NCBI RefSeq assembly: GCF_900182555.1
Contig: NZ_FXTH01000004.1
Span: 248,001-312,000, forward strand
Reading direction: 5' to 3'
DNA from: Fodinibius sediminis
GTDB lineage: Bacteria; Bacteroidota; Rhodothermia; Balneolales; Balneolaceae
DNA length: 64,000 bases
Shown: in pieces, positions 8,150-16,803 of the stretch
Layout of the letters: each line of letters begins with the position of its first letter
How positions within the stretch are numbered: position 1 is the stretch's first letter
Position numbers and translations under genes: made by a program
The notes under the pieces: model-generated
What the model was told of the DNA's origin: nothing
Seen by the model: the letters and a program-made list of their open reading frames with translations, nothing else
Databases searched by the model: none

Positions 8150-9454
8150 TTAAAGATTTATATTTGGATTGGAACGAATTTCAGTGATCGTTATCGGGAA
8201 AAAGGTTCCGGTGCTTACGCGACTTTCCAGCCACTCGGGAGAAGCCTGCCCGAACCGGTAGAGATCCGCCAGCCGACGCCCCTGTAAAAACAAGTTTGTT
8301 CGGCGGCTGTGTTCAAGCATCTCCTCTGCCGGCACCTGTCCCGTATAATCCGAGAGACCGTCCAGGTGACGAATAGCGTTGATCGCATTCCTGAAAGCCG
8401 GCCTGTCCTTCCCGGCAAGTGCATCCTCGGCTATAATGAGATGCAGCTCGCGCGCCGAAACAACCACAAAATCAGCGTATTCATTGGCAGTCACGAACTC
8501 ATCGATAGCCGATGCCAGGGCCGGGGCCGGAATCTCGTCCACAGGATCCAGGAGTGTTACCTTGTCCACTTTCGCATTATCGGCCGTTGGCTGAATGTAA
8601 GCATCCCCCACCCGGAGCTCCAGGCGCTCATTCACCTGATAGGCCATCGCGTTGGACTCTGTCTCAGGCGTGGTCTGTAGCTGATAGCGCCAGTCGCTGC
8701 CACTGCCCACCATATCCAGTGCCGCTTTGGCATCCTCTGCGGCAGCACTGCTTTGAACCAGGATGTCGTTATCCTCAACCGCAGGGTTCAATTTACTCCA
8801 GAGTGCCTTTGAATAATGCACACGGGCACGCAGGGCCAGCAGCCGGGCCTGCCATTCTTCCGAACCGTCGGGGCTGAGCTCCAGTCCCTTGCTGAGATAG
8901 TCTATAGCGACATCATAGAGTTCATCCATATTCGCTTCCCCTATGGCCGGAGACGCCGCCTCGCGATCCGAGAGTGCAAAATTATCGAAGAGATCTGCGA
9001 TGGTGGTATAGATGACCGCCCCGTAAAAGTAACTGCGGACAAGCGGTCGTTCATCTTCAAGGGTCCCTTCCGACCGGAATCCCTCCAGGCGCCGGATGGC
9101 TTCATCAGCCGTCCATCGCGCTTCACCGACGTACTGGAAGCCCACATCCACAAATTCATTCAGCGGATCGTCCACCTCCCCCTGGTCAAGCTGTTGCCAG
9201 GCATCACGCGTTCCTATCCAGGTAAGTTCGTCAGTAGCCGTGGAGTAAGGACCGAGGATCTCACCCAGCGCATTCGTCAGGGTTGCCTCCGCCCCATTGG
9301 CAATGGCCGGTGCGGCCACCGGATTATCCAGATCATCCTCCACCAGGTTGTTTGGATTATTAACGTCCAGCACATCACACCCTGTAATACCGTAGCCGGT
9401 AACAACCAACAGCAGGATTAAAATTTTTGATATTGTTTTCTTGCTAAAACTCAT
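8150..9454 (-). CDS. SusD/RagB-family surface lipoprotein (peptide-type)
   Basis: 434 residues. Lipoprotein signal with lipobox YGITGC (Cys26), then NNPNNLVEDDLDNPVAAPAIANGAEA, typical of the SusD N-terminus. Helical TPR-like segments follow, and the end (RRTNLFLQGRRLADLYRFG) matches the RagB/SusD C-terminal signature. SusD proteins are the extracellular lid of a SusC barrel and bind the ligand before import. This one is shorter than most glycan SusDs and belongs to the type often paired with peptidases. It sits between susC and the M14 peptidase with 48-nt and 36-nt gaps, so one transcript is likely. Confidence 0.88.
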   Translation of the reverse strand: MSFSKKTISKILILLLVVTGYGITGCDVLDVNNPNNLVEDDLDNPVAAPAIANGAEATLTNALGEILGPYSTATDELTWIGTRDAWQQLDQGEVDDPLNEFVDVGFQYVGEARWTADEAIRRLEGFRSEGTLEDERPLVRSYFYGAVIYTTIADLFDNFALSDREAASPAIGEANMDELYDVAIDYLSKGLELSPDGSEEWQARLLALRARVHYSKALWSKLNPAVEDNDILVQSSAAAEDAKAALDMVGSGSDWRYQLQTTPETESNAMAYQVNERLELRVGDAYIQPTADNAKVDKVTLLDPVDEIPAPALASAIDEFVTANEYADFVVVSARELHLIIAEDALAGKDRPAFRNAINAIRHLDGLSDYTGQVPAEEMLEHSRRTNLFLQGRRLADLYRFGQASPEWLESRVSTGTFFPITITEIRSNPNINL

Positions 9455-9502
9455 AAGTTCAGTCGTTTATAGTTTGATAGAAAAATTGTCCAAAAACGTA
9501 CG

Positions 9503-12500
9503 CTAGATTCCAATACTGAGAGTAAGCGTTATTCTGCGGGGCAGCGGCATGTTCCAGGCATCCGTTCCGAGCAGGAAATTATTCTCGAGAGCCGACCCTC
9601 CATCCCTTCCAATGGCATTTACTTCCGGATCTACGCCGGGATATTTAGACCACAGCCACAGATTTCGACCGGAAGCCGTTACCGAGAGGTTGCGTACCTT
9701 CAGCTTTTCGGCCCATTCATCGGAAATATTATAGGTCAGGCTCACCTCCCGCAGGCGCAGGAAATCAGCCTGCTGTATGGTATTGAGGCCGGAAAAGGGA
9801 GCAAGGGCCAGTTGTTCATTGATCCATTTGTCAGCTGCGGCCAGCCGTACCTCCGCGCTGTTCTGCGGAACATACTCACCGTTGACACCGCCGGTTATAT
9901 AATCCCGCTCCACCGCTGCCGTAGCCGGGGTATTGCGGCCGATACCGGCACTGCGCTGCCGGAAAGCATCGGTCAGATTATTGACATAAAAATTGCCGGT
10001 ACGGTATTCGAAGAGGGTATACAGTCGAAAATCATGGAACGTCAGTGTCCCCCCGAAAGCCCCCTGCCAGTCGGGCGTTGGCTTGCCCAGGTAATGATCT
10101 AGGGGATCGCCGTCACCGTCGGCATCGGCGAGCAGCACAAAATTATTGAGAGCATTGAGACTGGCCGTCCCGGGGGTGAGCGAGGCCAGATAGTCGAGTA
10201 CCAGCTGGCGCGAAGCGGGCTGTCCGGCTTCTATACCGTCCACTTCCCTTCCCAGCTCCTGGAGCAGCCCCTTTCGATCCAGGGGTAAAAAGCCTTTTTC
10301 TACTTCCCGGAGCTGAGCCCCGAAGTTCGTGGCCGGAGCGTATCCCTCCTTCAGAAATTGGCGATACCGCGGATAGGTTCCACCCACTTTGATAGGTGGA
10401 GCTCCTCCCAGGGATGCGACCTGTTCCCACAGATATGATCCGCTTACAAAAAGATCCGCCGAAAAATCTTCTCCGTCGAAGAGGTTGGCATCCAGGCTCA
10501 ATTCAACCCCTTTGCCCTCAAGCCGGCCGATGTTATCCAGCTGCGTTCGGATAAATCCGCCGGTTGGCGCAAACTGCCGCTGAACCAGTGCGTCCGTAAC
10601 TGTACGATCCCAGTAAGTGCCTTCAAAAACGAAACGTTCATCAAAAAATCCGGCATCCAGCCCCAGCTCATACTCCGTTGATATTTCAGGTTTCAGTTCA
10701 GGATTTCCCAGGTTATCGGGAACAATACCGGGGCCCGTTGCCGAGGTCTGCGAACCGTAGGTAGTCAAGGCGTCAAAAGCACCCGGCTGCAGTCCGGACT
10801 GGCCAACGGCAGCGCGCAATCTAAGGGAAGAAACGAAAGGCAGGCCATTCCAGAAAGGCGCATCGGACACCACCAGCGATGCCGAGGCCTTGGGATAAAA
10901 TACGCCATTAAATTCTGCGCCAAAGGCACTATGAAGGTCATAGCGACCGCCAAAGGTGACAAAGAGGTAATCATCAAATCCGATCTGCTCTTGTCCGAAG
11001 AATCCAACTTCGGTTTGTTCGATATATGATTCGCCGAGGGACTGAATAGCAGCCGCCCCGGAGACGTTCAGACCGGGTCCTGGAAAATCCACTGCTTCAC
11101 CGCTTCGTACCAGCGTGCGCTCGGAAAACAGCTGAGATCCCAAAATCAGGGTTGATTCAAAACGCTCACTCAGGCGGTTGCTCAGTGTTCCCTTCACGTC
11201 CACTGTCAGGTTCAGGTTCGACCGATCAGATGTCCGCCGGGCTCCCTCCACTTCCGTATTTGCATAATTGTTGATGTTCCATCCGAAAGGGCGCCGGGAT
11301 TCGCTGAACTGGCTGGTATAGTCAACACCGAAGGTTCCATCAAGCGTTAGATTCTGCAGCGGCCGATAGTTAATGCCCGTACTGCCGTTAAAATGGCGTA
11401 CATCCTGGCTGACGGTCTGCTGAAGTCGCTCCTCGACCGTGGCCGTATAGGAAGCCCCCGACGGATTCCCATAACTCACCAGTTCGGGCTTGCTGTGGAT
11501 GGCTCCAGAGGTGACCCCGAAATTATTATTCCCGGTCTGAAATGTTTCAAGGCTCGTGCTTGAAAAACCGGACGTGACCCGCAATTGCAATTTATCAGCC
11601 GGGAAGATGTTGACATTGGCCGTGGCCTGTGATTTGCTCAGAGCATCATTGGCCAGGGGACCCGTCGCCGCGGAAAAAGGATAGCCATCGCCGCTCAGCG
11701 GTCCGTTCTCACCTGACCATCGGCCGTTGACAAAATAAGTTATTCCTTCAGATCCTCCGCTTACAGATCCGGAGTATTCCTGCGTGTACCCCGTCTCAAA
11801 CAGTTGGTGGACATAATTTTTCCGGACCAGCTCGTAGGGCTGAATACTTCCCCCCAGGTAATTCTCCATGGTATCGGCCTGGGCCTGTGTACGTGCAAAA
11901 CCCGTGTTGTCCGGAAATGTTTTGGGATAACTGACCGTGCCCTGAGTCACCTCGAAATTGATGCGGGGCTCGCTAATCTGCCCGTTCTTAGTGAAAATCT
12001 GGATTACGCCATTTGAGGCTTCTGTACCATAAAGCGTGGCTGCAGCAGCCCCCTTGAGAATTTCCACCCGATCAATTGACGCCGGATTGATATCATCCAG
12101 CCGCGAAGGTGACGCACCGCCGCCGGCACTCACGGAGCCTCCGAAGCCGCCCCCTCGATCCACCCGCACCCCGTCGATCAGGATAATGGGTTCATTGCTC
12201 TGCGAAAGGCTGGCTGATCCCCGGATGCGGATGCGGGACCCTTCGCCCGTTACGCCGCTCGAGGGCATACCCACGAGACCGGGAATACGTCCCTGCACCA
12301 CCTCCGAGAAATTCTGAAGGGGGACATCCTCAAGGTCTTCCGTTCCTACCGAGCTGATCGAGTTGCCAACCTTTTTGCGTTCTACCGGTCCGCCGGCACC
12401 AGTGACCACAATTTCCTCCAGGTTAACAGAACCAGATGTGAGGGCAAAGTTGAGCGTCAGTGTTTCTTTTTGCTCAACGGTAACCTCCTTCTCGCTCGTA

Positions 12501-12739
12501 CGGTAACCCACAAACTGGGCCACCACGGTATAGGAACCGGCTTCGACGTTACGAATGCTGTATTTCCCGTCTGTATCAGTGGCACTTCCCATATTGGTAC
12601 CCCGGATCATAACGTTGACAGCAGGCAGCGTCTCTTTCGTTTTGCTGTCGGTCACAGTACCCGTGATTGTACTTTGTGCATGGCCCGCTGTGGGAATACT
12701 TGCAATAATACCTAAGAATATTAATACCGCTTGCTTCAT
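9503..12739 (-). CDS. SusC/RagA-family TonB-dependent transporter (peptide-type)
   Basis: 1078 residues from the ATG at 12739 (MKQAVLIFLGIIAS), which gives a clean signal peptide ending at GHAQ. A longer frame to 12823 would run into the terminator hairpin and is rejected. Domains: CarboxypepD_reg-like/DUF4480 barrel-lid domain (about 22-110), TonB-box region (LEEIVVTGAGG), SusC-specific plug (RIRIRGSASLSQSNEPIILIDG; VEILKGAAAATLYGTEASNGVI) and a C-terminal 22-strand barrel ending in ITLTLSIGI. It moves its ligand across the outer membrane using TonB. Likely controlled by the attenuator-like leader at 12814-12989. Confidence 0.93.
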   Translation of the reverse strand: MKQAVLIFLGIIASIPTAGHAQSTITGTVTDSKTKETLPAVNVMIRGTNMGSATDTDGKYSIRNVEAGSYTVVAQFVGYRTSEKEVTVEQKETLTLNFALTSGSVNLEEIVVTGAGGPVERKKVGNSISSVGTEDLEDVPLQNFSEVVQGRIPGLVGMPSSGVTGEGSRIRIRGSASLSQSNEPIILIDGVRVDRGGGFGGSVSAGGGASPSRLDDINPASIDRVEILKGAAAATLYGTEASNGVIQIFTKNGQISEPRINFEVTQGTVSYPKTFPDNTGFARTQAQADTMENYLGGSIQPYELVRKNYVHQLFETGYTQEYSGSVSGGSEGITYFVNGRWSGENGPLSGDGYPFSAATGPLANDALSKSQATANVNIFPADKLQLRVTSGFSSTSLETFQTGNNNFGVTSGAIHSKPELVSYGNPSGASYTATVEERLQQTVSQDVRHFNGSTGINYRPLQNLTLDGTFGVDYTSQFSESRRPFGWNINNYANTEVEGARRTSDRSNLNLTVDVKGTLSNRLSERFESTLILGSQLFSERTLVRSGEAVDFPGPGLNVSGAAAIQSLGESYIEQTEVGFFGQEQIGFDDYLFVTFGGRYDLHSAFGAEFNGVFYPKASASLVVSDAPFWNGLPFVSSLRLRAAVGQSGLQPGAFDALTTYGSQTSATGPGIVPDNLGNPELKPEISTEYELGLDAGFFDERFVFEGTYWDRTVTDALVQRQFAPTGGFIRTQLDNIGRLEGKGVELSLDANLFDGEDFSADLFVSGSYLWEQVASLGGAPPIKVGGTYPRYRQFLKEGYAPATNFGAQLREVEKGFLPLDRKGLLQELGREVDGIEAGQPASRQLVLDYLASLTPGTASLNALNNFVLLADADGDGDPLDHYLGKPTPDWQGAFGGTLTFHDFRLYTLFEYRTGNFYVNNLTDAFRQRSAGIGRNTPATAAVERDYITGGVNGEYVPQNSAEVRLAAADKWINEQLALAPFSGLNTIQQADFLRLREVSLTYNISDEWAEKLKVRNLSVTASGRNLWLWSKYPGVDPEVNAIGRDGGSALENNFLLGTDAWNMPLPRRITLTLSIGI

Positions 12740-12813
12740 TATTTTGATGACTCCTGGTTTGGTTAGAAAGTTGGGTTTGGTTGAATCCAGGAGAGCAGGC
12801 GGGAAATAAAAAA

Positions 12814-12840
12814 GCCCACTCACCTGGTCGATGAGTGGGC
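12814..12840 (-). terminator. terminator hairpin in the susC leader (putative attenuator)
   Basis: GCCCACTCA (12814-12822 on +) pairs perfectly with TGAGTGGGC (12832-12840). On the minus strand the 9-bp stem is followed by TTTTTT. It lies about 75 nt before the susC ATG and more than 450 nt after the preceding gene, and it directly follows a Cys/Met-rich short reading frame. Its upstream arm contains ACTCATC, complementary to GATGAGT inside that frame (12894-12900), which could form a competing antiterminator. Confidence 0.8.
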
Positions 12841-12863
12841 TTAAAATTTGTGAGGCTAAATCG

Positions 12864-12962
12864 CTATGTTTTTGCGAACTCTTTCAAGCAGTTACTCATC
12901 CAACGGGTATGGCACATACACATGACATGCATTTGCATATCCATGCAGCAACAATCGCACAT
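12864..12962 (-). CDS. putative 32-residue Cys/Met-rich leader peptide
   Basis: ATG at 12962, TAG at 12866-12864. The peptide begins M-C-D-C-C-C-M-D-M-Q-M-H and carries 6 Cys plus a C-x-C pair within its first 17 codons (7 Cys and 7 Met in 32). A GTG in the same frame at 12989 would give 41 residues starting V-K-N-Y. The stop codon is 23 nt before the terminator hairpin. I recognise no protein family. The composition and place match a ribosome-stalling leader that senses charged tRNA-Cys and/or tRNA-Met, as his and trp leaders sense their amino acids. No clear Shine-Dalgarno is visible, so translation is inferred. Confidence 0.55.
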   Translation of the reverse strand: MCDCCCMDMQMHVMCMCHTRWMSNCLKEFAKT

Positions 12963-13142
12963 ACAGATGTTGGAGTTATAATTTTTCACTGCTTGCTCAA
13001 AAGAATTAAGCCGTTAAAAATTTCAGTTCAAATGGTACCATCATTTTTTAAAAAACACAACATCCGTTCAAAATAGCCGCAGAACGGATTTTCCGCCACG
13101 ACACCCACACCCGCTAACCTATTGTTTTACCTTAACTTGCCA

Positions 13143-13164
13143 TTTCTTGTACCTGGACAAGAAA
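13143..13164. repeat. perfect inverted repeat TTTCTTGT-N6-ACAAGAAA
   Basis: Two perfect 8-bp arms around ACCTGG. No U-tract follows on either strand, so a terminator is unlikely. It may be an operator for the susC operon or a structural element at the 3' end of the GDPD transcript. Confidence 0.5.
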
Positions 13165-13298
13165 GTGTCGAAACATATCAAAATCATAATGAAGAGTCGA
13201 TTGCTAATTATGATCAAACGTCTTTTTGTGAGCACAACCCATACTGTTCTTCCTTGCAACCTCCTGTAAATGGATCGATTTATCAGCTCAGGTAAAAT

Positions 13299-14198
13299 CT
13301 ATCGAGCGGTTTTTCCCAGGGCCTGACGGGCGCGGATAACTCGATCGGTCGTAATGCCATCTACGCCCTGTTCAGCCATTGCGGTTATATCGGCCGAATC
13401 ATTGACCGTCCAAACAAAAATTTTAAATCCTGCCTGGTGGCTGGCTTCAACAAGTTCCGGAGTCACCCCCTGGTAGTGAACATCAAGACCATCCAGGTTA
13501 TGCTTGCGCACCTGATCCAGGAGATTCGTGCTGATCGCCTGGTACTCGCCTGTATCGGCATCGCGGGGTGCAGAACGCAACCAGTAAGCGGGCACATCGG
13601 GCATCTGCTCTTTACTGGCTTTTACAACCTCCAGACCAAAACTTATGACAACCATTTGATCTTTCTTGCCACTCTGCTCTATTACTTCTTTGATATGGGA
13701 AATAGCGCGGGCTGAATCCTTTACCTCAATAAACAACCGTTTCTTCGGCGGCACCGAGGCTACAACTTCCTCCAGAAATGGAATTTGTTCTCCTGCAAAT
13801 TTCTCCCCTTTGAAACTTCCCACATCCACGGTTCGCAGTTTCTCAGAGTCCGTTTTCTTTACCGGCAGATCCTTGTCGCCTGTACGTTTTGTTGTCTTGT
13901 CGTGAATGGCCACAACCCGGTTATCAGCAGACAAATAAACATCAACCTCCACCGCATCGGCATCCTTTTCCCAGGCCGACTGTACCGAAGCCATGGTATT
14001 TTCAGGCTTTGCATACGAGTCGCCCCGATGGGCAACAATCTCGATTTGCGCATCTGCAGCATTCGGTGGATCGGGCTTTTCCATGCCACAGCCATGGAAA
14101 ACAAAAAGACTGGAAATCAGAAACAGAATAACGGCCGTTAAAAAAAAATCATTTGCGTTTGTAGTCAGCATATCGATTGTACAATTAGTCATGTTCAT
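13299..14198 (-). CDS. glycerophosphodiester phosphodiesterase, lipoprotein
   Basis: 299 residues (an internal ATG at 14171 is also possible). A hydrophobic N-terminus ends in FHGC (Cys37), so a membrane-anchored periplasmic lipoprotein is likely. GDPD domain: HRG (57-59), PENT (65-68), the metal ligands Glu84 and Asp86 in EVDVY, and HDKT (from His99). It hydrolyses glycerophosphodiesters such as glycerophosphocholine to glycerol-3-phosphate plus alcohol. It lies 13 nt after glpF and completes a glycerol/glycerophosphodiester operon: the periplasmic enzyme releases G3P or glycerol, which the other genes take up and oxidise. Confidence 0.88.
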   Translation of the reverse strand: MNMTNCTIDMLTTNANDFFLTAVILFLISSLFVFHGCGMEKPDPPNAADAQIEIVAHRGDSYAKPENTMASVQSAWEKDADAVEVDVYLSADNRVVAIHDKTTKRTGDKDLPVKKTDSEKLRTVDVGSFKGEKFAGEQIPFLEEVVASVPPKKRLFIEVKDSARAISHIKEVIEQSGKKDQMVVISFGLEVVKASKEQMPDVPAYWLRSAPRDADTGEYQAISTNLLDQVRKHNLDGLDVHYQGVTPELVEASHQAGFKIFVWTVNDSADITAMAEQGVDGITTDRVIRARQALGKTAR

Positions 14199-14211
14199 TT
14201 CAGATTGCGAA

Positions 14212-14982
14212 TCATGAAGACAGAAGGAGATACAAACCCGCGGCCAAAAACCCGCCTGCTATTGGTGCTGCCACGGGAACCCAGGAATACGCCCAGTCGC
14301 TGCTCCCCTTGTTGGAGATAGGTAAAAGAGCATGGGCAATGCGCGGCCCAAGGTCACGGGCCGGATTGATGGCATAGCCCGTAGGACCTCCCAGGGATAA
14401 ACCGATCCCCAGCACCAGCAGGCCTACGGGAAGGGCGGAAAGTGCTCCCAGACCAAAACCCACTTCATTTCCGTCGATCACTATTGTTTCCAGCAGCTCT
14501 CCATTGGCGCCTATAAAACCCGGCGAGGCCAAGTATAAAACCCCGAACACCAACAGCAAGGTGCCTATGGTTTCTGTCATAAAATTTGCAGGATAATTTC
14601 TAATATTGGGAATCGTACTATGGCACGCCAGGATAAGGCTCTCATCCCTGGTTTCATGGAAGTGGTCTTTGTAGGACAGCCAGACCAGGAAGGCTCCCAG
14701 GACTCCTCCAATAATCTGGGCCACAATATAAGCGGGCACAAGAGACCATTCAAACAATCCAGCCATGGCCAGACCCACTGTTACGGCTGGATTAATATGG
14801 GCTCCACTAAATTGTCCCATGGTAAAAACGGCTACGAAAACGGCAATGCCCCACCCCCACGTTATCACGATCCATCCGCCGTCCTTACCATTCGTTTTAT
14901 TTAACAATACATTGGCAACGACCCCATTGCCAAGTAGAATAAGTATTGCGGTACCAATAATTTCTGCAATAAAAGGTGACAT
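14212..14982 (-). CDS. glpF: glycerol facilitator, MIP family
   Basis: 256 residues from the ATG at 14982, which has GGGGA 6 nt upstream; a TTG further upstream at 14997 is less likely. Six transmembrane segments and two half-helices. In numbering from 14997, NPA is at 69-71 and NPARD at 211-215; the Asp after the second NPA is the marker of glycerol facilitators as opposed to water-only aquaporins. It carries glycerol through the inner membrane. Its position between glpD and the phosphodiesterase gene supports GlpF. Confidence 0.9.
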   Translation of the reverse strand: MSPFIAEIIGTAILILLGNGVVANVLLNKTNGKDGGWIVITWGWGIAVFVAVFTMGQFSGAHINPAVTVGLAMAGLFEWSLVPAYIVAQIIGGVLGAFLVWLSYKDHFHETRDESLILACHSTIPNIRNYPANFMTETIGTLLLVFGVLYLASPGFIGANGELLETIVIDGNEVGFGLGALSALPVGLLVLGIGLSLGGPTGYAINPARDLGPRIAHALLPISNKGSSDWAYSWVPVAAPIAGGFLAAGLYLLLSS

Positions 14983-14997
14983 CAATTTTCCCCACAA

Positions 14998-15219
14998 AAT
15001 TTATTAATGGTTACTTTTACGAAAGAACAGGCCTTTACCCGACCTCTCCCTGCGACCGCTGATTCTGCAGTCTGACGGAGAGGATATGAGCCAGGCAACC
15101 AGAGAATGTTTCATAGGATCGTAAAAACCGTTGCCCGGCGGCTTGTAAAGACCGTTTTAAAAACAATAAGTAAAAAAGTAAGGCAAAGCCTTCACATAAT
15201 CCCGTTGCTCCCGCCTTAT
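14998..15219. other. intergenic region between glpD and glpF
   Basis: 222 bp within an otherwise compact operon. It contains the 14-mer GTAAAAAAGTAAGG (15170-15183), which recurs near 63.48 kb. glpF may therefore have its own promoter here. No gene is seen. Confidence 0.4.
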
Positions 15220-16779
15220 TTATGATATCTGATACGATTTCGCAAGTTTTTTGTAGTCATCAATCTGATTTGCAATCCAGCGTTCATCATGGCCTGCCTC
15301 TTCAGCCATCAGCCGGGCCACCTCCGGGGCCATCTCAACACTCGCTTTTGCATCCAGAAACAGCGCCCGGATGCGTCGTGCACTAAAATCCTCCACCGTC
15401 ATGGCCATCTCATTCCGGGTAGCCCATACCACTTCAGCTTTGATATAAGGAAACCGGTCGTGAAGCGGTTCGCCCAATTTCGGATTCTTTCTGACTAACT
15501 CTTTTATTTTTGACCTGTCACTGCCGTAATGAGACAGGGGATCTTCCTTGGCGATATCCTTATCCCATCCATGAATCCTAAGTGTTTTCGTCACGCATAC
15601 CTTGTCATCCAGCCCCCCCACGACAGCGGCCCGGTCCACTACATCCTCTGCCATCTTGCGATAGGTTGTCCATTTGCCCCCGGCAATGGTAACCAACCCC
15701 GAGGATGATACCATAAGACAGTGGTCACGCGAAATTTCCGAGGTATTTTCTTTGCCCCCGGTTTTAACAAGGGGACGCAGTCCAGCAAAGACACTCCTTA
15801 TATCTGACCGCGAAACCTTCTTCGACAAGTATTCGGAGGCATGCCTGAGGATAAAATCAATCTCCTCCTCCATAGCTTCAGGTTCATCCGTAATATCATT
15901 CACCGGGGTGTCGGTCGTACCAACCATCACCCTGCCATACCATGGCAGGGCAAATAAAATGCGATCATCTGTTGTTTTGGGGATCATAACAGCCGTTTCT
16001 CCCGGTAGAAAATGCTTGTCAAGCACAATATGCACTCCCTGGCTGGCTTTGATAACAGGCCTTGAATCCGACCGATCCATCTGTAGAATAGTGTCGGTAA
16101 ATACCCCTGTTGCATTGATAACGGTTCGCCCTTCGATCTCAAATTCCTCTCCACTGAGCATATCCCGGGCGGTCACTCCGCTGACTTTTCGAGAGGTACT
16201 CAATAATCCAGTAACTTTCATATAATTAATAGGTACGCCGCCATGTTCTGCACTTGTTCTGGCAAGATTTACGGCAAGCCTTGAATCATCAAACTGCCCA
16301 TCATGATACCTGATGCTACCCCGTAGTCCCTCGGTCCGGAGCGTCGCTGCTTTTTCCAACGTGGTTCGGGCAGACAAGCGGTTCGAGGGACCAAAGCCAA
16401 GTTTACCAGAGAGGATATCATATATTCTCAAGCCAAGCCAGTAATAGGCTCCCCGCCACCAGTTGTAATAGGGTACTATAAAGGATTGATTGTGCACCAG
16501 GTGAGGGGCGTTTTGTATCAGCCGTCCCCGTTCTTTAAGTGCCTCCAACACCAGTGGTACGTCACCCTGCTCCAGATAACGCACCCCACCGTGTACCAGC
16601 TTGGTGGATCGGCTGGACGTACCTTTGGCAAAATCGTCCATCTCCAGTAGAAGAGTTTTATAACCCCGGGAGGCCGCATCGACAGCCGTTCCCAGCCCGG
16701 TGGCGCCTCCTCCAACAATGATGATATCCCATAATCCGGCCTCTTCCCTGACCCGCTGGACCATTTGTACACGTTTCAT
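15220..16779 (-). CDS. glpD: FAD-dependent glycerol-3-phosphate dehydrogenase
   Basis: 519 residues. The FAD-binding loop IIVGGGATGLGTAVDAASRG is at residues 20-39, then TSSRSTKLVHGGVRYLEQ, the GlpD/GlpA hallmark. The C-terminal DAO_C domain (about 390-500) is present. It oxidises sn-glycerol-3-phosphate to DHAP at the inner face of the cytoplasmic membrane, passing electrons to quinone. A Shine-Dalgarno GGAG lies 6 nt before the ATG. It starts 24 nt after glpK, so the two are co-transcribed. Confidence 0.94.
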   Translation of the reverse strand: MKRVQMVQRVREEAGLWDIIIVGGGATGLGTAVDAASRGYKTLLLEMDDFAKGTSSRSTKLVHGGVRYLEQGDVPLVLEALKERGRLIQNAPHLVHNQSFIVPYYNWWRGAYYWLGLRIYDILSGKLGFGPSNRLSARTTLEKAATLRTEGLRGSIRYHDGQFDDSRLAVNLARTSAEHGGVPINYMKVTGLLSTSRKVSGVTARDMLSGEEFEIEGRTVINATGVFTDTILQMDRSDSRPVIKASQGVHIVLDKHFLPGETAVMIPKTTDDRILFALPWYGRVMVGTTDTPVNDITDEPEAMEEEIDFILRHASEYLSKKVSRSDIRSVFAGLRPLVKTGGKENTSEISRDHCLMVSSSGLVTIAGGKWTTYRKMAEDVVDRAAVVGGLDDKVCVTKTLRIHGWDKDIAKEDPLSHYGSDRSKIKELVRKNPKLGEPLHDRFPYIKAEVVWATRNEMAMTVEDFSARRIRALFLDAKASVEMAPEVARLMAEEAGHDERWIANQIDDYKKLAKSYQIS

Positions 16780-16803
16780 GATCTGCTCCCTAGATTTTTG
16801 GAT

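Larger units (their letters stand above)
12740..13298 (-). promoter_or_regulatory. long leader/promoter region of the susC-susD-M14 operon
   Basis: 559 bp without a conventional gene. In minus-strand order it holds an inverted repeat (13143-13164), AT-rich sequence where a promoter is expected (about 13000-13080, no confident boxes), the Cys/Met-rich reading frame (12864-12962) and the terminator (12814-12840). I checked for cobalamin, SAM and TPP riboswitch landmarks (B12 box, CTGAGA) and saw none. Confidence 0.55.

Noticed and set aside
12740-12823. Extension of SusC to an upstream start at 12823
   Set aside because: The extra 28 residues are not signal-like, and the upstream start abuts the terminator hairpin. 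The ATG at 12739 gives a clean signal peptide.
12831-13076. Plus-strand frame of 81 codons rich in His and Ala
   Set aside because: It is antisense to the leader region. Its composition is a reflection of the Cys/Met codons and hairpin on the other strand.
12841-13298. Metabolite riboswitch (cobalamin, SAM, TPP) upstream of susC
   Set aside because: No B12 box, CTGAGA or other core motif was found. The leader-peptide model explains the terminator better.
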